Shown: positions 23,939-30,762 of the stretch, in pieces
Layout of the letters: each line of letters opens with the position of its first letter
Numbering within the stretch: the first letter of the stretch is position 1
DNA from: Clostridia bacterium
GTDB taxonomy: Bacteria > Bacillota > Clostridia > Christensenellales > DTU072
NCBI GenBank assembly: GCA_017476265.1
Contig: JAFVAC010000068.1
Coordinates: 1-37,865, forward strand
Direction: 5' to 3'
DNA: 37,865 nucleotides
Translations under genes and position numbers: made by a program
The notes under the pieces: model-generated
The model's input: the letters and a program-made list of their open reading frames with translations, nothing else
Database searches by the model: none
Told to the model about the DNA's origin: nothing

Positions 23939-25654
23939 TTATTCCTTTGTTGCTAAATAACTCGTCATCAAACATCCACCATCTAAATATTTTGATGAAA
24001 CACATTTTTTGCAATGGACACATTTGTTTCCATCGATCCGATATGTATCTCCCGTAATGCTTATTGCGCCCGTTTTACATAACGATTCACATTTTAAACA
24101 TTTTCTGCAAGCATTATATTTTCTAATTTGATATCCCGCCATTCGTTGCAAATCATCATGATTAGAAACGTTCATGGTCTTTATCTTTACCGAATAATCG
24201 TATCCTTCCTGTTTAAAAGGTTGAATTGACAATATTGGGACATTGTGTTTCACATCTAAAACAATGACCTCGCCGATCATTTTTCGACCAAGTTCTTTAG
24301 ATACTTTCCCAAACGGATAAAAAAGACTAAAGAAATTATCTGTAATGGGCTTATTCAGCTGATAGATCTTCGCGTTGTCTTCCGCCGTGCAATTAGTAAA
24401 CTTGATCTTTATATCCTCAGCTGCGACGATACCGTTTCCTCCTTGCCGTGCCTTCCACTTTCCCGTGTCGATATAAACCTCTGGATCTGGCTTCCCGATT
24501 GATTTTGCAAATCCAACAAGGAAGTCATGCCATTTTTTGTATTCTTCCGGCATATATATTTTTGCTAAAAACTGAGCACGGTCATTATTATTTGGACAAC
24601 ACCAACATCCTACTCTATCATATCCCAGTCTATAAGCATCATTAAAATCCACTTTATCCGTCAATAAATATAACCATAACTCAAGATCGGACCAATAGAA
24701 AATTGGCGACGCCACCGTCTGCTTTTGTATTTTAACAGATTCAGTACCTTGGGTTACTCGAGAATATTTACTTCTACTGATAGATTCACATTTTCTTATA
24801 CCATAAAAAGTTAAAATCTGTTTGTTTCGATATAGATTGTTTAAAACTCGTGTTATAGGTCCAGTTTTAAACATAGAACAACACCATCTCATCATGCGTG
24901 CCGGCGGACCAATATCTTCGCATACGCTGTAAAAATCCTGCTCTTTGTTTTTTGCAATTTTGAATATAGATTTAGGATTGTTTTTTCTATACCGTTGTGC
25001 ATATTCAATCGTTAAAGGAAACTCTAATGTAGTGTTTCCAAAGATATGGACAATAGAAGGGTCTCCCAGCGCTCTCGTCACCACATCCGCTGTTGCGGTG
25101 GAGTCTTTTCCACCGGAAAAGGAGATAACTATATCCTCCGAATTAAAGCTTTTGACTGTAGACTGAACAAAATCAAACGCCTCATTCTTAATGTAGTTAT
25201 ATCTGTTATTGTTTGCTTCGCAGAATAATTTGATTGTTGAAGAAAAAGCACTATAGTCATTCTTTTCCTTATATTCTTCCAATTGTACAATTATTTGTTG
25301 AATGTTTGCATTGGAAAAAATACTATTTGAGATAATTTTTGCTTTTCCGTTAATATAATAACGATTATTTGTCGCCCACACCGACATTTTATTCCATACT
25401 AATGGTTTGCCAAGTAAAATTTCAATTAAAAGTCTTTCTTCTGGGAAAACAGGTCTTAGGTCAGCACATAAATAGTGAGTCTTTCCCCCGCACAATGGAC
25501 AGCTATTTTTATTGCTATCCACAACGCTTTTTATTATTGGAATACAACAATTATCACACCAATATACCTCTGTCGGTATATCTTCTTGTGCATTTCCGCC
25601 ACATGTTGGACATGTTTTGTCATATATAATTTTATTACAGGTCTTGCACCACAT
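23939..25654 (-). CDS. sspD: PP-loop sulfurtransferase SspD/DndC-like with zinc ribbon and ferredoxin ends
   Basis: 571 aa. The PAPS-reductase-type ATP pyrophosphatase core has SFSGGKDST (178-186) and IFGNTTLEFP. The N-terminus carries Cys pairs of a zinc ribbon (Cys3/6, 15/18, 33/36, 52/55), and a CWCCP-type cysteine cluster lies in the middle. The C-terminus has a ferredoxin-like cluster (CRKCLKCESLC, then CVHCKKC, about 515-555). It would activate DNA phosphate with ATP and hand over sulfur via Fe-S chemistry. It is the first enzyme gene of the operon, after a small XRE regulator; no clear SD precedes its ATG, so it may be poorly or conditionally translated. Assignment as SspD and not DndC rests on the DUF4007 neighbour. 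Confidence 0.85.
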   Translation of the reverse strand: MWCKTCNKIIYDKTCPTCGGNAQEDIPTEVYWCDNCCIPIIKSVVDSNKNSCPLCGGKTHYLCADLRPVFPEERLLIEILLGKPLVWNKMSVWATNNRYYINGKAKIISNSIFSNANIQQIIVQLEEYKEKNDYSAFSSTIKLFCEANNNRYNYIKNEAFDFVQSTVKSFNSEDIVISFSGGKDSTATADVVTRALGDPSIVHIFGNTTLEFPLTIEYAQRYRKNNPKSIFKIAKNKEQDFYSVCEDIGPPARMMRWCCSMFKTGPITRVLNNLYRNKQILTFYGIRKCESISRSKYSRVTQGTESVKIQKQTVASPIFYWSDLELWLYLLTDKVDFNDAYRLGYDRVGCWCCPNNNDRAQFLAKIYMPEEYKKWHDFLVGFAKSIGKPDPEVYIDTGKWKARQGGNGIVAAEDIKIKFTNCTAEDNAKIYQLNKPITDNFFSLFYPFGKVSKELGRKMIGEVIVLDVKHNVPILSIQPFKQEGYDYSVKIKTMNVSNHDDLQRMAGYQIRKYNACRKCLKCESLCKTGAISITGDTYRIDGNKCVHCKKCVSSKYLDGGCLMTSYLATKE

Positions 25655-25675
25655 AATTTATCCGAAACTAACTGT

Positions 25676-25885
25676 TTATTCCTCTTTTTTTGTTACATCC
25701 ATAATATCCCCGACATTACAATCGAGAACCTCACATATACGAAGCATTATATCCATTGAAACAATTTCGTTTTTACTCATTTTTGCGAGGGTTGAAGTAG
25801 ACATATCCGTCTTCAATCGAAGATCTGTCTTTGTCATGCCCTTGTCGATAAGCATTTTCCACAGTTTATTGTAGCTAACCGCCAT
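25676..25885 (-). CDS. XRE-family regulator heading the phosphorothioation operon
   Basis: 69 aa, a single Cro/CI-type helix-turn-helix: MTKTDLRLKTDMSTSTLAKM (about 17-36), then a typical IMLRICEVLDCNVGDIMD. AAGGAG precedes the ATG. It lies 21 bp ahead of sspD in the same direction with a strong promoter (25917-25945) upstream, so it probably auto-regulates the whole defence operon. Operator candidates are listed with the promoter. Confidence 0.88.
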   Translation of the reverse strand: MAVSYNKLWKMLIDKGMTKTDLRLKTDMSTSTLAKMSKNEIVSMDIMLRICEVLDCNVGDIMDVTKKEE

Positions 25886-25916
25886 GCAAATCTCCTTTTT
25901 TTTGTGAGAGTATATA

Positions 25917-25968
25917 CATTATACTTCATAAAAAAGAATAAATCAAGATAAATATTTGACTTCTCAAA
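25917..25968 (-). promoter_or_regulatory. Promoter of the xre-ssp operon with nearby palindromes
   Basis: Leftward -35 TTGATT (25945-25940), 17-bp spacer, -10 TATAAT (25922-25917). The 8-bp palindrome GTATATAC sits at the start site (25910-25917), and a perfect inverted repeat ATTTGA-CTTC-TCAAAT lies just upstream (25953-25968). Either could be the XRE operator. Confidence 0.7.
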
Positions 25969-25998
25969 TTATTTATTTATAGTAACAGCAAATATAAC

Positions 25999-27114
25999 TT
26001 ATGATTCATTTTTCTTTAAATACAGAATTATCGATGGTAGATACTGTAATAAATTTTGTAATATCTCTTCTTTAATGCAAAAACTGTCTGCAATCAAGCG
26101 CAAGTTCAACCACAACAATAAAAGTTTGGTAACTGAATACCGGTCCACGTCGATTAGTTGACTGTCATAGTCGCCATGGACGATGGAATTTCTATGTATA
26201 ACGCCGTCTTGTGGAATTGTTGCGACCACTTTTGCGTAGTATTGGTCTATCCTATTCCAAGCTTCATCATACCATTCATCGTCAAGTCGATCGACTAATT
26301 CACCTATTTTTATAGATCTTTGAAACCCTTTCTTGTATTCTTTTCGCTTAGATAATATACCTTCATACGCATTAGCGGCTTTTTTATGCTCGCTGTCGAG
26401 AAGTGCGAATAGATTTCTCGCCGCAGATCTGTATTCGCCGGCAAAAAGTAAATCTATCGTGATGGCAAGATCCTTCATTTTTCTTTCCATTGAGACTCCG
26501 ATGTTTTTCATTTTAAAGAACGATGAAAACAAGGTGTTCATACTGTTCCCAAAAAAAAGTAAATCTAAAATATCGTTAGGGGTAATATCGGCGTCTAGTA
26601 TTGGAAAGTCGGGAGTTTCTAAGAAATATAATAACACCCCCTTATCGGCGAAAGAAGCCATTTTATTACGATATTCTTTTGAAAACAGTTTCTCACGATC
26701 TTGTTTCAATTGGTCTTCAAACTCAGAAAATGCAACGATGTACTCATAAAATGCTTTCGCCAGGGAATCGGTAATCTCTTTATTCCGCTTTAATTCATCA
26801 ATTTCGTCCATACGACTCAATATTTCGGATAAACGTTCGGGATTGTTGACGGCGAGTTCAAACGCGCTTAACGCAATATCAAACTTTATGTCTTCCTGCG
26901 GGAGATCATCTTTGTATTGCGGATACTTCTTATAAAACTTCTCCGATCCAATTCGTAAAAGTGTTATAGACTGATCCATAAGGTTATCAAATGCAATGCG
27001 TTTTTCGCTCGATATTTGAGCCAATCGTTCTTGCTCTTTAATGGCTTCTTGCACTTCGGGAGTTCTGCAAGTTTCAAGTTGTTTTATTAACACATTCAAT
27101 GCTTTTTCATTCAT
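25999..27114 (-). CDS. HEPN-motif protein, possible RNase or abortive-infection factor
   Basis: 371 aa, helical, no signal peptide. Near the C-terminus HRNSIVHGDYD (307-317) is the RNxxxH (R-x4-H) signature of HEPN ribonucleases (Arg308, His313), placed at the start of a helix as usual. The first 280 residues are not recognised; an RxxxARNLFALLDSEHKKA helix at about 229-247 may belong to the same domain. GGGAGAGA precedes the ATG, and its own promoter lies at 27188-27216. It lies between the ssp operon and an ATPase gene and is a separate transcription unit. It could be a stand-alone defence toxin; no antitoxin is obvious. Activity is inferred from the motif. Confidence 0.7.
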   Translation of the reverse strand: MNEKALNVLIKQLETCRTPEVQEAIKEQERLAQISSEKRIAFDNLMDQSITLLRIGSEKFYKKYPQYKDDLPQEDIKFDIALSAFELAVNNPERLSEILSRMDEIDELKRNKEITDSLAKAFYEYIVAFSEFEDQLKQDREKLFSKEYRNKMASFADKGVLLYFLETPDFPILDADITPNDILDLLFFGNSMNTLFSSFFKMKNIGVSMERKMKDLAITIDLLFAGEYRSAARNLFALLDSEHKKAANAYEGILSKRKEYKKGFQRSIKIGELVDRLDDEWYDEAWNRIDQYYAKVVATIPQDGVIHRNSIVHGDYDSQLIDVDRYSVTKLLLLWLNLRLIADSFCIKEEILQNLLQYLPSIILYLKKNES

Positions 27115-27187
27115 AATTCATCTCTCCCATATGGACGGTTGTTTTAGTTGTATTGCGTTTATCAATGCTGCCGTAGCCCTACTATGA

Positions 27188-27216
27188 ATAATATAGTATC
27201 CTTTTTACTTTGTAAA
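27188..27216 (-). promoter_or_regulatory. Promoter of the HEPN gene
   Basis: Leftward -35 TTTACA (27216-27211), 17-bp spacer, -10 TATTAT (27193-27188). The inverted repeat ACTAT-N7-ATAGT (27181-27197) covers the -10. It leaves a leader of about 65-70 nt. Confidence 0.6.
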
Positions 27217-27258
27217 TCGTCATCTGTCCCAATATTGGTACACCTTGTTGTTTTTTGC

Positions 27259-27285
27259 AATTTTGCCGCCGACGGTGGCAAAATT
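27259..27285. other. Hairpin overlapping the ATPase stop codon
   Basis: AATTTTGCC (27259-27267) pairs with GGCAAAATT (27277-27285), with a CCG/CGG stem in the loop. There is no T tail in the leftward direction, so it is more likely an mRNA 3' end structure than a simple terminator. Confidence 0.4.
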
Positions 27286-29041
27286 ACAGGCTCGTCAGGT
27301 ATTCTTCCACGTTGATATAGTCGATGTCGCCGACTTTGCAAGTTTCGCCGCGATAAAGGACGACTTTTTGGGTAATCTTGCCGTAGCGGAACTCGGTTTC
27401 GGCACACTTCTTTTCGTCAAGTAGGTGGCGCGCTTGCTCGGGAACTCTTTCGACGCTGAACTTGATCTCGTATATTTGCGTTTCAAGCGTATCGGGATCG
27501 TTGACGAGCATATCGAATTCGCCGTCGGCAAATTGCAACTTAAAGACGTTTTTATGCGGTTTTGCCTTTTGGGTTTCGAGCAATATAACGTCTTCGGTCA
27601 TTCTTCCTTTGATCTCGTTCAGTATCCTTGTGATCACGCGCTTTCTTTCTTCTGCGGAAAGATCGTTGAACACCTCGTCCGACGAAAGAGATTCGATAAA
27701 GGATTTTGCCTGTGAGTAGCGAAGCCCCGGTTGAGAAAACACGATACGTTTATTTCTTCCGTTTGCGGTTTTTATATCGTTTACGTCGATCTCTTCGATC
27801 AGATCCAATGCGGCGAGATATTCTTTGATCTCCGCAACATGACCTTCGTCTATCTTGACCATTCTTTCATCTTTGTCTTTAATGTCCAACATCTCTTTTA
27901 GACGTTTGGTAAACGCAGCGACGTCAATATCGTCGAGAATGGTGGTGGGTGCAAAACGATCTTTACGTAGGTTGTTTGCCGAAAGCCGTAAATCGTTGGA
28001 TTTGAAATCGCGCTCCAATACCTCTATGGCAAAGCGATGGTTGATGTCCTCGACCACGCGATTGATCGCACTCGTCAATTCGCCTTTCTCGTACAGCGAA
28101 TAGAGGTGTCTGAAATGCCCGCCGTATTGATACGCTTTCAAAGAATGTTGGATGTTTTGCGCAATCGCGCTATCCACGTATTCGTCCGTACTTCTCTTGT
28201 CGGCAAACACGCTTTCGTTATAGAGCTTCCCGCTCAAGCTCATCGTGCCGCCATATTGGATATAATTGTCGATACCGTGGACGTCAAGTACGTTTGCAAA
28301 CTCTCTATATGGAATAAAAGTCGTATGCAGTAAACGGCACCGATCGTACAACTCGTTGCTCTTCGTGATCCAAAAACCAAGCGAATCGGTACCCGAAAGG
28401 ACGATCTTCATTCCGACCGCCGCATAAATATCGGACAATAGTGCCGCACCTTCGATGAAGTCCGACATGAACGTAACTTCGTCGATGAACACGTATTTGT
28501 ATCCGCCGTCCTCTAACTTTTTCAGGTCTTTGTTTAGCGTAGCGAGATCGTCTTTCGGTGTGATCTGAATGAAAGCGGCTTTATCAAAATCGGCGTCCGA
28601 CATCTCGGCTATCACTTGCTTGATGAGCGTTGTTTTTCCCGTTCGTCTCAGTCCATAAAGGATGAAAACCTTATTGTATTCGTTTCCGTAAACGAACTCG
28701 GTTATATCCTTGAAGCCGTTTCTCTTTTTTAACTCTTTGACAGGCGCAACGTAGGAACGAAGAGAGGCACCAAGCCTTATTTGCACGTTAAAATCAGCCG
28801 ACGTTTTTTCTTCCGCGTCGGGGAATGCGAGCAGACATTCCAGTCTCCTTCTTTCCTCTAATTGGCTTTGAACGATGGCGATCTCGTCATCTTTCAATGC
28901 TCTTGATTTTTGCTTTCCGTTCTCACGCCATTGAAAAAAGTGATATTCGTATGTTTTGCCGTTTTTCCCTTTGATTATCTTTACGGTTATTCCACCTTGC
29001 GGAAGAATGGACAATCTATCGAGTATTTCTTGTTTGGTCAT
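27284..29041 (-). CDS. AAA ATPase with C-terminal DUF4143/nuclease-like domain
   Basis: 585 aa from ATG 29041, chosen for GAGGG 6-8 nt upstream (a longer frame starts at 29068 without an SD). Walker A is GLRRTGKTT (about 141-149) and Walker B KYVFIDEVTF; LSGTDSLGFW follows as a sensor-like segment. The C-terminal end FDMLVNDPDTLETQIYEIKF has the D...ExK arrangement of PD-(D/E)xK folds seen in DUF4143 ATPases. Members are common and variable in gut bacteria; their function is mostly unknown. The N-terminal 90 residues look like a small DNA-contact module. Base use is less AT-rich than the ssp genes, so it may have joined the element separately. Confidence 0.8.
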   Translation of the reverse strand: MTKQEILDRLSILPQGGITVKIIKGKNGKTYEYHFFQWRENGKQKSRALKDDEIAIVQSQLEERRRLECLLAFPDAEEKTSADFNVQIRLGASLRSYVAPVKELKKRNGFKDITEFVYGNEYNKVFILYGLRRTGKTTLIKQVIAEMSDADFDKAAFIQITPKDDLATLNKDLKKLEDGGYKYVFIDEVTFMSDFIEGAALLSDIYAAVGMKIVLSGTDSLGFWITKSNELYDRCRLLHTTFIPYREFANVLDVHGIDNYIQYGGTMSLSGKLYNESVFADKRSTDEYVDSAIAQNIQHSLKAYQYGGHFRHLYSLYEKGELTSAINRVVEDINHRFAIEVLERDFKSNDLRLSANNLRKDRFAPTTILDDIDVAAFTKRLKEMLDIKDKDERMVKIDEGHVAEIKEYLAALDLIEEIDVNDIKTANGRNKRIVFSQPGLRYSQAKSFIESLSSDEVFNDLSAEERKRVITRILNEIKGRMTEDVILLETQKAKPHKNVFKLQFADGEFDMLVNDPDTLETQIYEIKFSVERVPEQARHLLDEKKCAETEFRYGKITQKVVLYRGETCKVGDIDYINVEEYLTSL

Positions 29042-29077
29042 AACATCCCTCACTTTTTGTTTACCCATTTTTACTTA

Positions 29078-29122
29078 ATTTTACTTTATTTTACTTCGTT
29101 TGTCAAGTGTAAAGTAAAATAA
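29078..29122 (-). promoter_or_regulatory. ATPase promoter embedded in an 11-bp inverted repeat
   Basis: Leftward -35 TTGACA (29106-29101), 17-bp spacer, -10 TAAAAT (29083-29078). TTATTTTACTT (29086-29096) and AAGTAAAATAA (29112-29122) form an 11-bp inverted repeat around the -35; further TTTTACTT copies lie in the leader (29069-29096). Confidence 0.65.
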
Positions 29123-29271
29123 CTGCATAATCTTCGTAAAATGTAAGAATTGACACAAAACGAAAATTTATCTAATGTGTCACGCATATCCGGTATTTGA
29201 AATGTTGCTCAGTTTGTGCTTGAAAAATTGCTCACTTTGAAACCTCAATAATGGGGCGTTTAGCAGTTTTA

Positions 29272-29382
29272 TAAAACTTGTATCTGATCGTCATAAAAAT
29301 GCAGTAAAACTTGTATTTCAACGACAACAAAATGTCTTAAAACTTGTATTTAGATATTGACAAACCGTCCGAAACTTATAAT
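29272..29382 (+). repeat. 33-bp tandem (iteron-like) repeats at the right element end
   Basis: AAAACTTGTAT occurs at 29273, 29306 and 29339, exactly 33 bp apart, with a degenerate fourth copy (GAAACTTATAA) at 29371. The spacers are partly alike (CGWCA then AAAATG). Just upstream TTGCTCA(G/C)TTTG occurs twice (about 29206-29240). The stretch 29123-29553 has no gene. Confidence 0.65.
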
Positions 29383-29418
29383 ATGCGAAGGATCAAAATA
29401 TCCGCAAATAATTATTGA

Positions 29419-29514
29419 TACAATGAAGAAAACGATCTCTTGACTATTCCGCTATATGAAGTCTTTATGCTTGCGGATGATCTGAGTAAAGACGTCAATC
29501 CCGTCCATAAATGA
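29419..29514 (+). pseudogene. Possible C-terminal gene remnant
   Basis: An open frame of about 31 codons ending in TGA encodes YNEENDLLTIPLYEVFMLAD and a few more residues. It has no start codon or SD and is protein-like in codon texture. It may be the tail of a gene cut by element rearrangement. Family unknown. Confidence 0.25.
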
Positions 29515-29553
29515 TGGCTTAAAAGACTGTCCGGTTCTGCCTAAAACTGCCTG

Positions 29554-29610
29554 ATTGGGCTACATTGGCTACACTTGGCTACACAAAATTTCCGAAAAAG
29601 TGTAGCCATT
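29554..29610. repeat. Right-end TTGGCTACA repeats (candidate integrase arm sites)
   Basis: ATTGGGCTACA (29554), ATTGGCTACA (29564-29573), CTTGGCTACA (29574-29583) and the inverse TGTAGCCATT (29601-29610). AAACTGCCTGATT just before them is shared with the left-end cluster, so the two ends carry related sequence. Confidence 0.65.
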
Positions 29611-29711
29611 GACGATTTTAAGAATTATAAGTCGCATTTTCCTATTTATATAATAAATAGGAACGAACGATTGTTCTTGTAGAGAGCACATCCCTGCATT
29701 CTTCGTGTTTA

Positions 29712-29729
29712 TCCTTGGTAAGGACGGGG
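29712..29729 (+). other. attR core (tRNA-Thr anticodon-arm copy)
   Basis: TCCTTGGTAAGGACGGGG, identical to 4936-4953. The following CAGTTCGCAATTTTG resembles a decayed T arm (CAGTTCAAATCTGG in the intact tRNA), so this is probably the displaced original 3' half. Confidence 0.75.
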
Positions 29730-29934
29730 CGGCAGTTCGCAATTTTGCCCGAAAGGGCAAAAACCGGCGAGGGGAAAAGCGCCCAAAAACGGAATTGGAT
29801 AATACGCATAGACCAAGCGAGGTAACGGTATTGAAAACTTCGAGCGGTCTGCCGATCGCCACCTCATAGGGCGGTGGTTTTGAATGGCGGTAAATGCGTG
29901 CCGCACAAACCGAGGAAGAAGGATCGTCCCTCGC
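29730..29934. other. Junction-proximal intergenic stretch
   Basis: No gene supported. It contains a perfect hairpin TTTTGCCC-GAAA-GGGCAAAA (29743-29762) and a CCACC/GGTGG hairpin followed by TTTTG (about 29859-29881), which may be terminators. A leftward frame across it is not protein-like. Confidence 0.4.
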
Positions 29935-30744
29935 TTATGTCCGGGGCAGTGCGTCCAACAAGGCAAGGACGATTCTGCAAGAATTATCCGCCGCAACGTC
30001 GCCGAAGTTGGCATAGCTGTCGTGTGCCTTTCCGTCCGCTTTATCCGAGAGCGCGCGAATGACAACGAAAGGTTTGTCGTTAGCGATACATATTTTTGCG
30101 ACCGCCGCGCCTTCCATCTCACAAGCATACGCGTCATAATCCTGTCGCAACATAGAAACGTATGTTTCGTTCGCGATAAATTGATCGCCCGTCGCCACGG
30201 TCCCCTTAAAGACGTGTTCCGCGCCGAGGACTTCAACTGCCTTCGCATACGCAAGGTTTACCAACGTCTCGTCGCAATAGTAGTATTCTCCCGCTTGATT
30301 GCCAAATCCCGGGTCGCCGGATCTCCAAACGAAACCTTCGTTTGAGAGCAAGCCGTAGTCGTGTTCCAAAAGGCGTGTGGCAATCACTTCGTCAAGCACG
30401 TTCGTTCCTTCCGCCACGCCGCCGGCAATACCGGTAAATATAACTTTGGATATACGATAACTGTTCAGCAATATGGTTGAGCCCGAAGCGGCGTATACCT
30501 TGCCAATCCCGGATTTTGTAATGACGACGTTTTGTCCTTTGAGCGTTCCGACGTAATACTTTTCTCCGCTGATCTCGTCGATTCTGTCGATCTTTGCCTC
30601 TTTGACAAGCGCCGCGATCTCGTTTTCCATTGCGGAAATGATACCGATATATTCCTTGTCGGTTTTTTGCTCGCACGCGACAAGGCAGAATGCGGAAAGG
30701 GTCAAAATGGCTAGAAAAACCACGATAAATATCTTTTTCATCAT
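29935..30744 (-). CDS. Lipoprotein 5'-methylthioadenosine/S-adenosylhomocysteine nucleosidase-like
   Basis: 269 aa. The N-terminus is a lipoprotein signal peptide (MMKKIFIVVFLAILTLS, lipobox LVAC, Cys24). The body is a Pfs/MTAN fold: GIISAMENEIAAL (34-46), TGIAGGVAEG (104-113), CEMEGAAVAKI (208-218, catalytic Glu211) and RALSDKAD (230-237, Asp234). MTAN normally works in the cytoplasm, cleaving adenine from MTA and SAH; a membrane-anchored exported form is unusual and suggests salvage of external nucleosides. It follows the HAD lipoprotein gene by 18 bp, in the same operon. GGGAG precedes the ATG. Confidence 0.9.
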   Translation of the reverse strand: MMKKIFIVVFLAILTLSAFCLVACEQKTDKEYIGIISAMENEIAALVKEAKIDRIDEISGEKYYVGTLKGQNVVITKSGIGKVYAASGSTILLNSYRISKVIFTGIAGGVAEGTNVLDEVIATRLLEHDYGLLSNEGFVWRSGDPGFGNQAGEYYYCDETLVNLAYAKAVEVLGAEHVFKGTVATGDQFIANETYVSMLRQDYDAYACEMEGAAVAKICIANDKPFVVIRALSDKADGKAHDSYANFGDVAADNSCRIVLALLDALPRT

Positions 30745-30762
30745 AAAACTCCCGTCGAATAA

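Larger units (their letters stand above)
4936..29729. mobile_element. Mobilisable integrative element in tRNA-Thr carrying a phosphorothioation defence operon
   Basis: Left boundary: the tRNA-Thr anticodon arm. Right boundary: an exact 18-bp copy of TCCTTGGTAAGGACGGGG at 29712-29729. Between them lie a tyrosine integrase, excisionase, MobV relaxase and pMV158-like oriT, plus AT-rich cargo. There are no genes for a conjugation pore or coupling protein, so it would be mobilised in trans by another element. TTGGCTACA-type repeats are clustered just inside both ends. The 3' half of the tRNA beyond 29729 has decayed, so the insertion is not very recent. Confidence 0.75.

Noticed and set aside
23939..25654. 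Double-strand phosphorothioation system DndABCDE
   Set aside because: No DndB, DndD or DndE partner is seen, and the sulfurtransferase is followed by a DUF4007 protein and a 1215-aa ATPase, which match SspB and SspC.
27162..27407. 81-aa leftward frame after the ATPase gene
   Set aside because: It overlaps the ATPase 3' end in another frame, runs through the HEPN-gene promoter and is Arg-rich without a start signal.
29272..29382. CRISPR-like array
   Set aside because: The repeat core is only 11 bp, the spacers resemble one another, there are three to four units and no cas genes are present. An iteron-type repeat fits better.
29569..29862. 97-aa leftward frame across the right att site
   Set aside because: It reads through the decayed tRNA copy and hairpins and has no SD or family resemblance.
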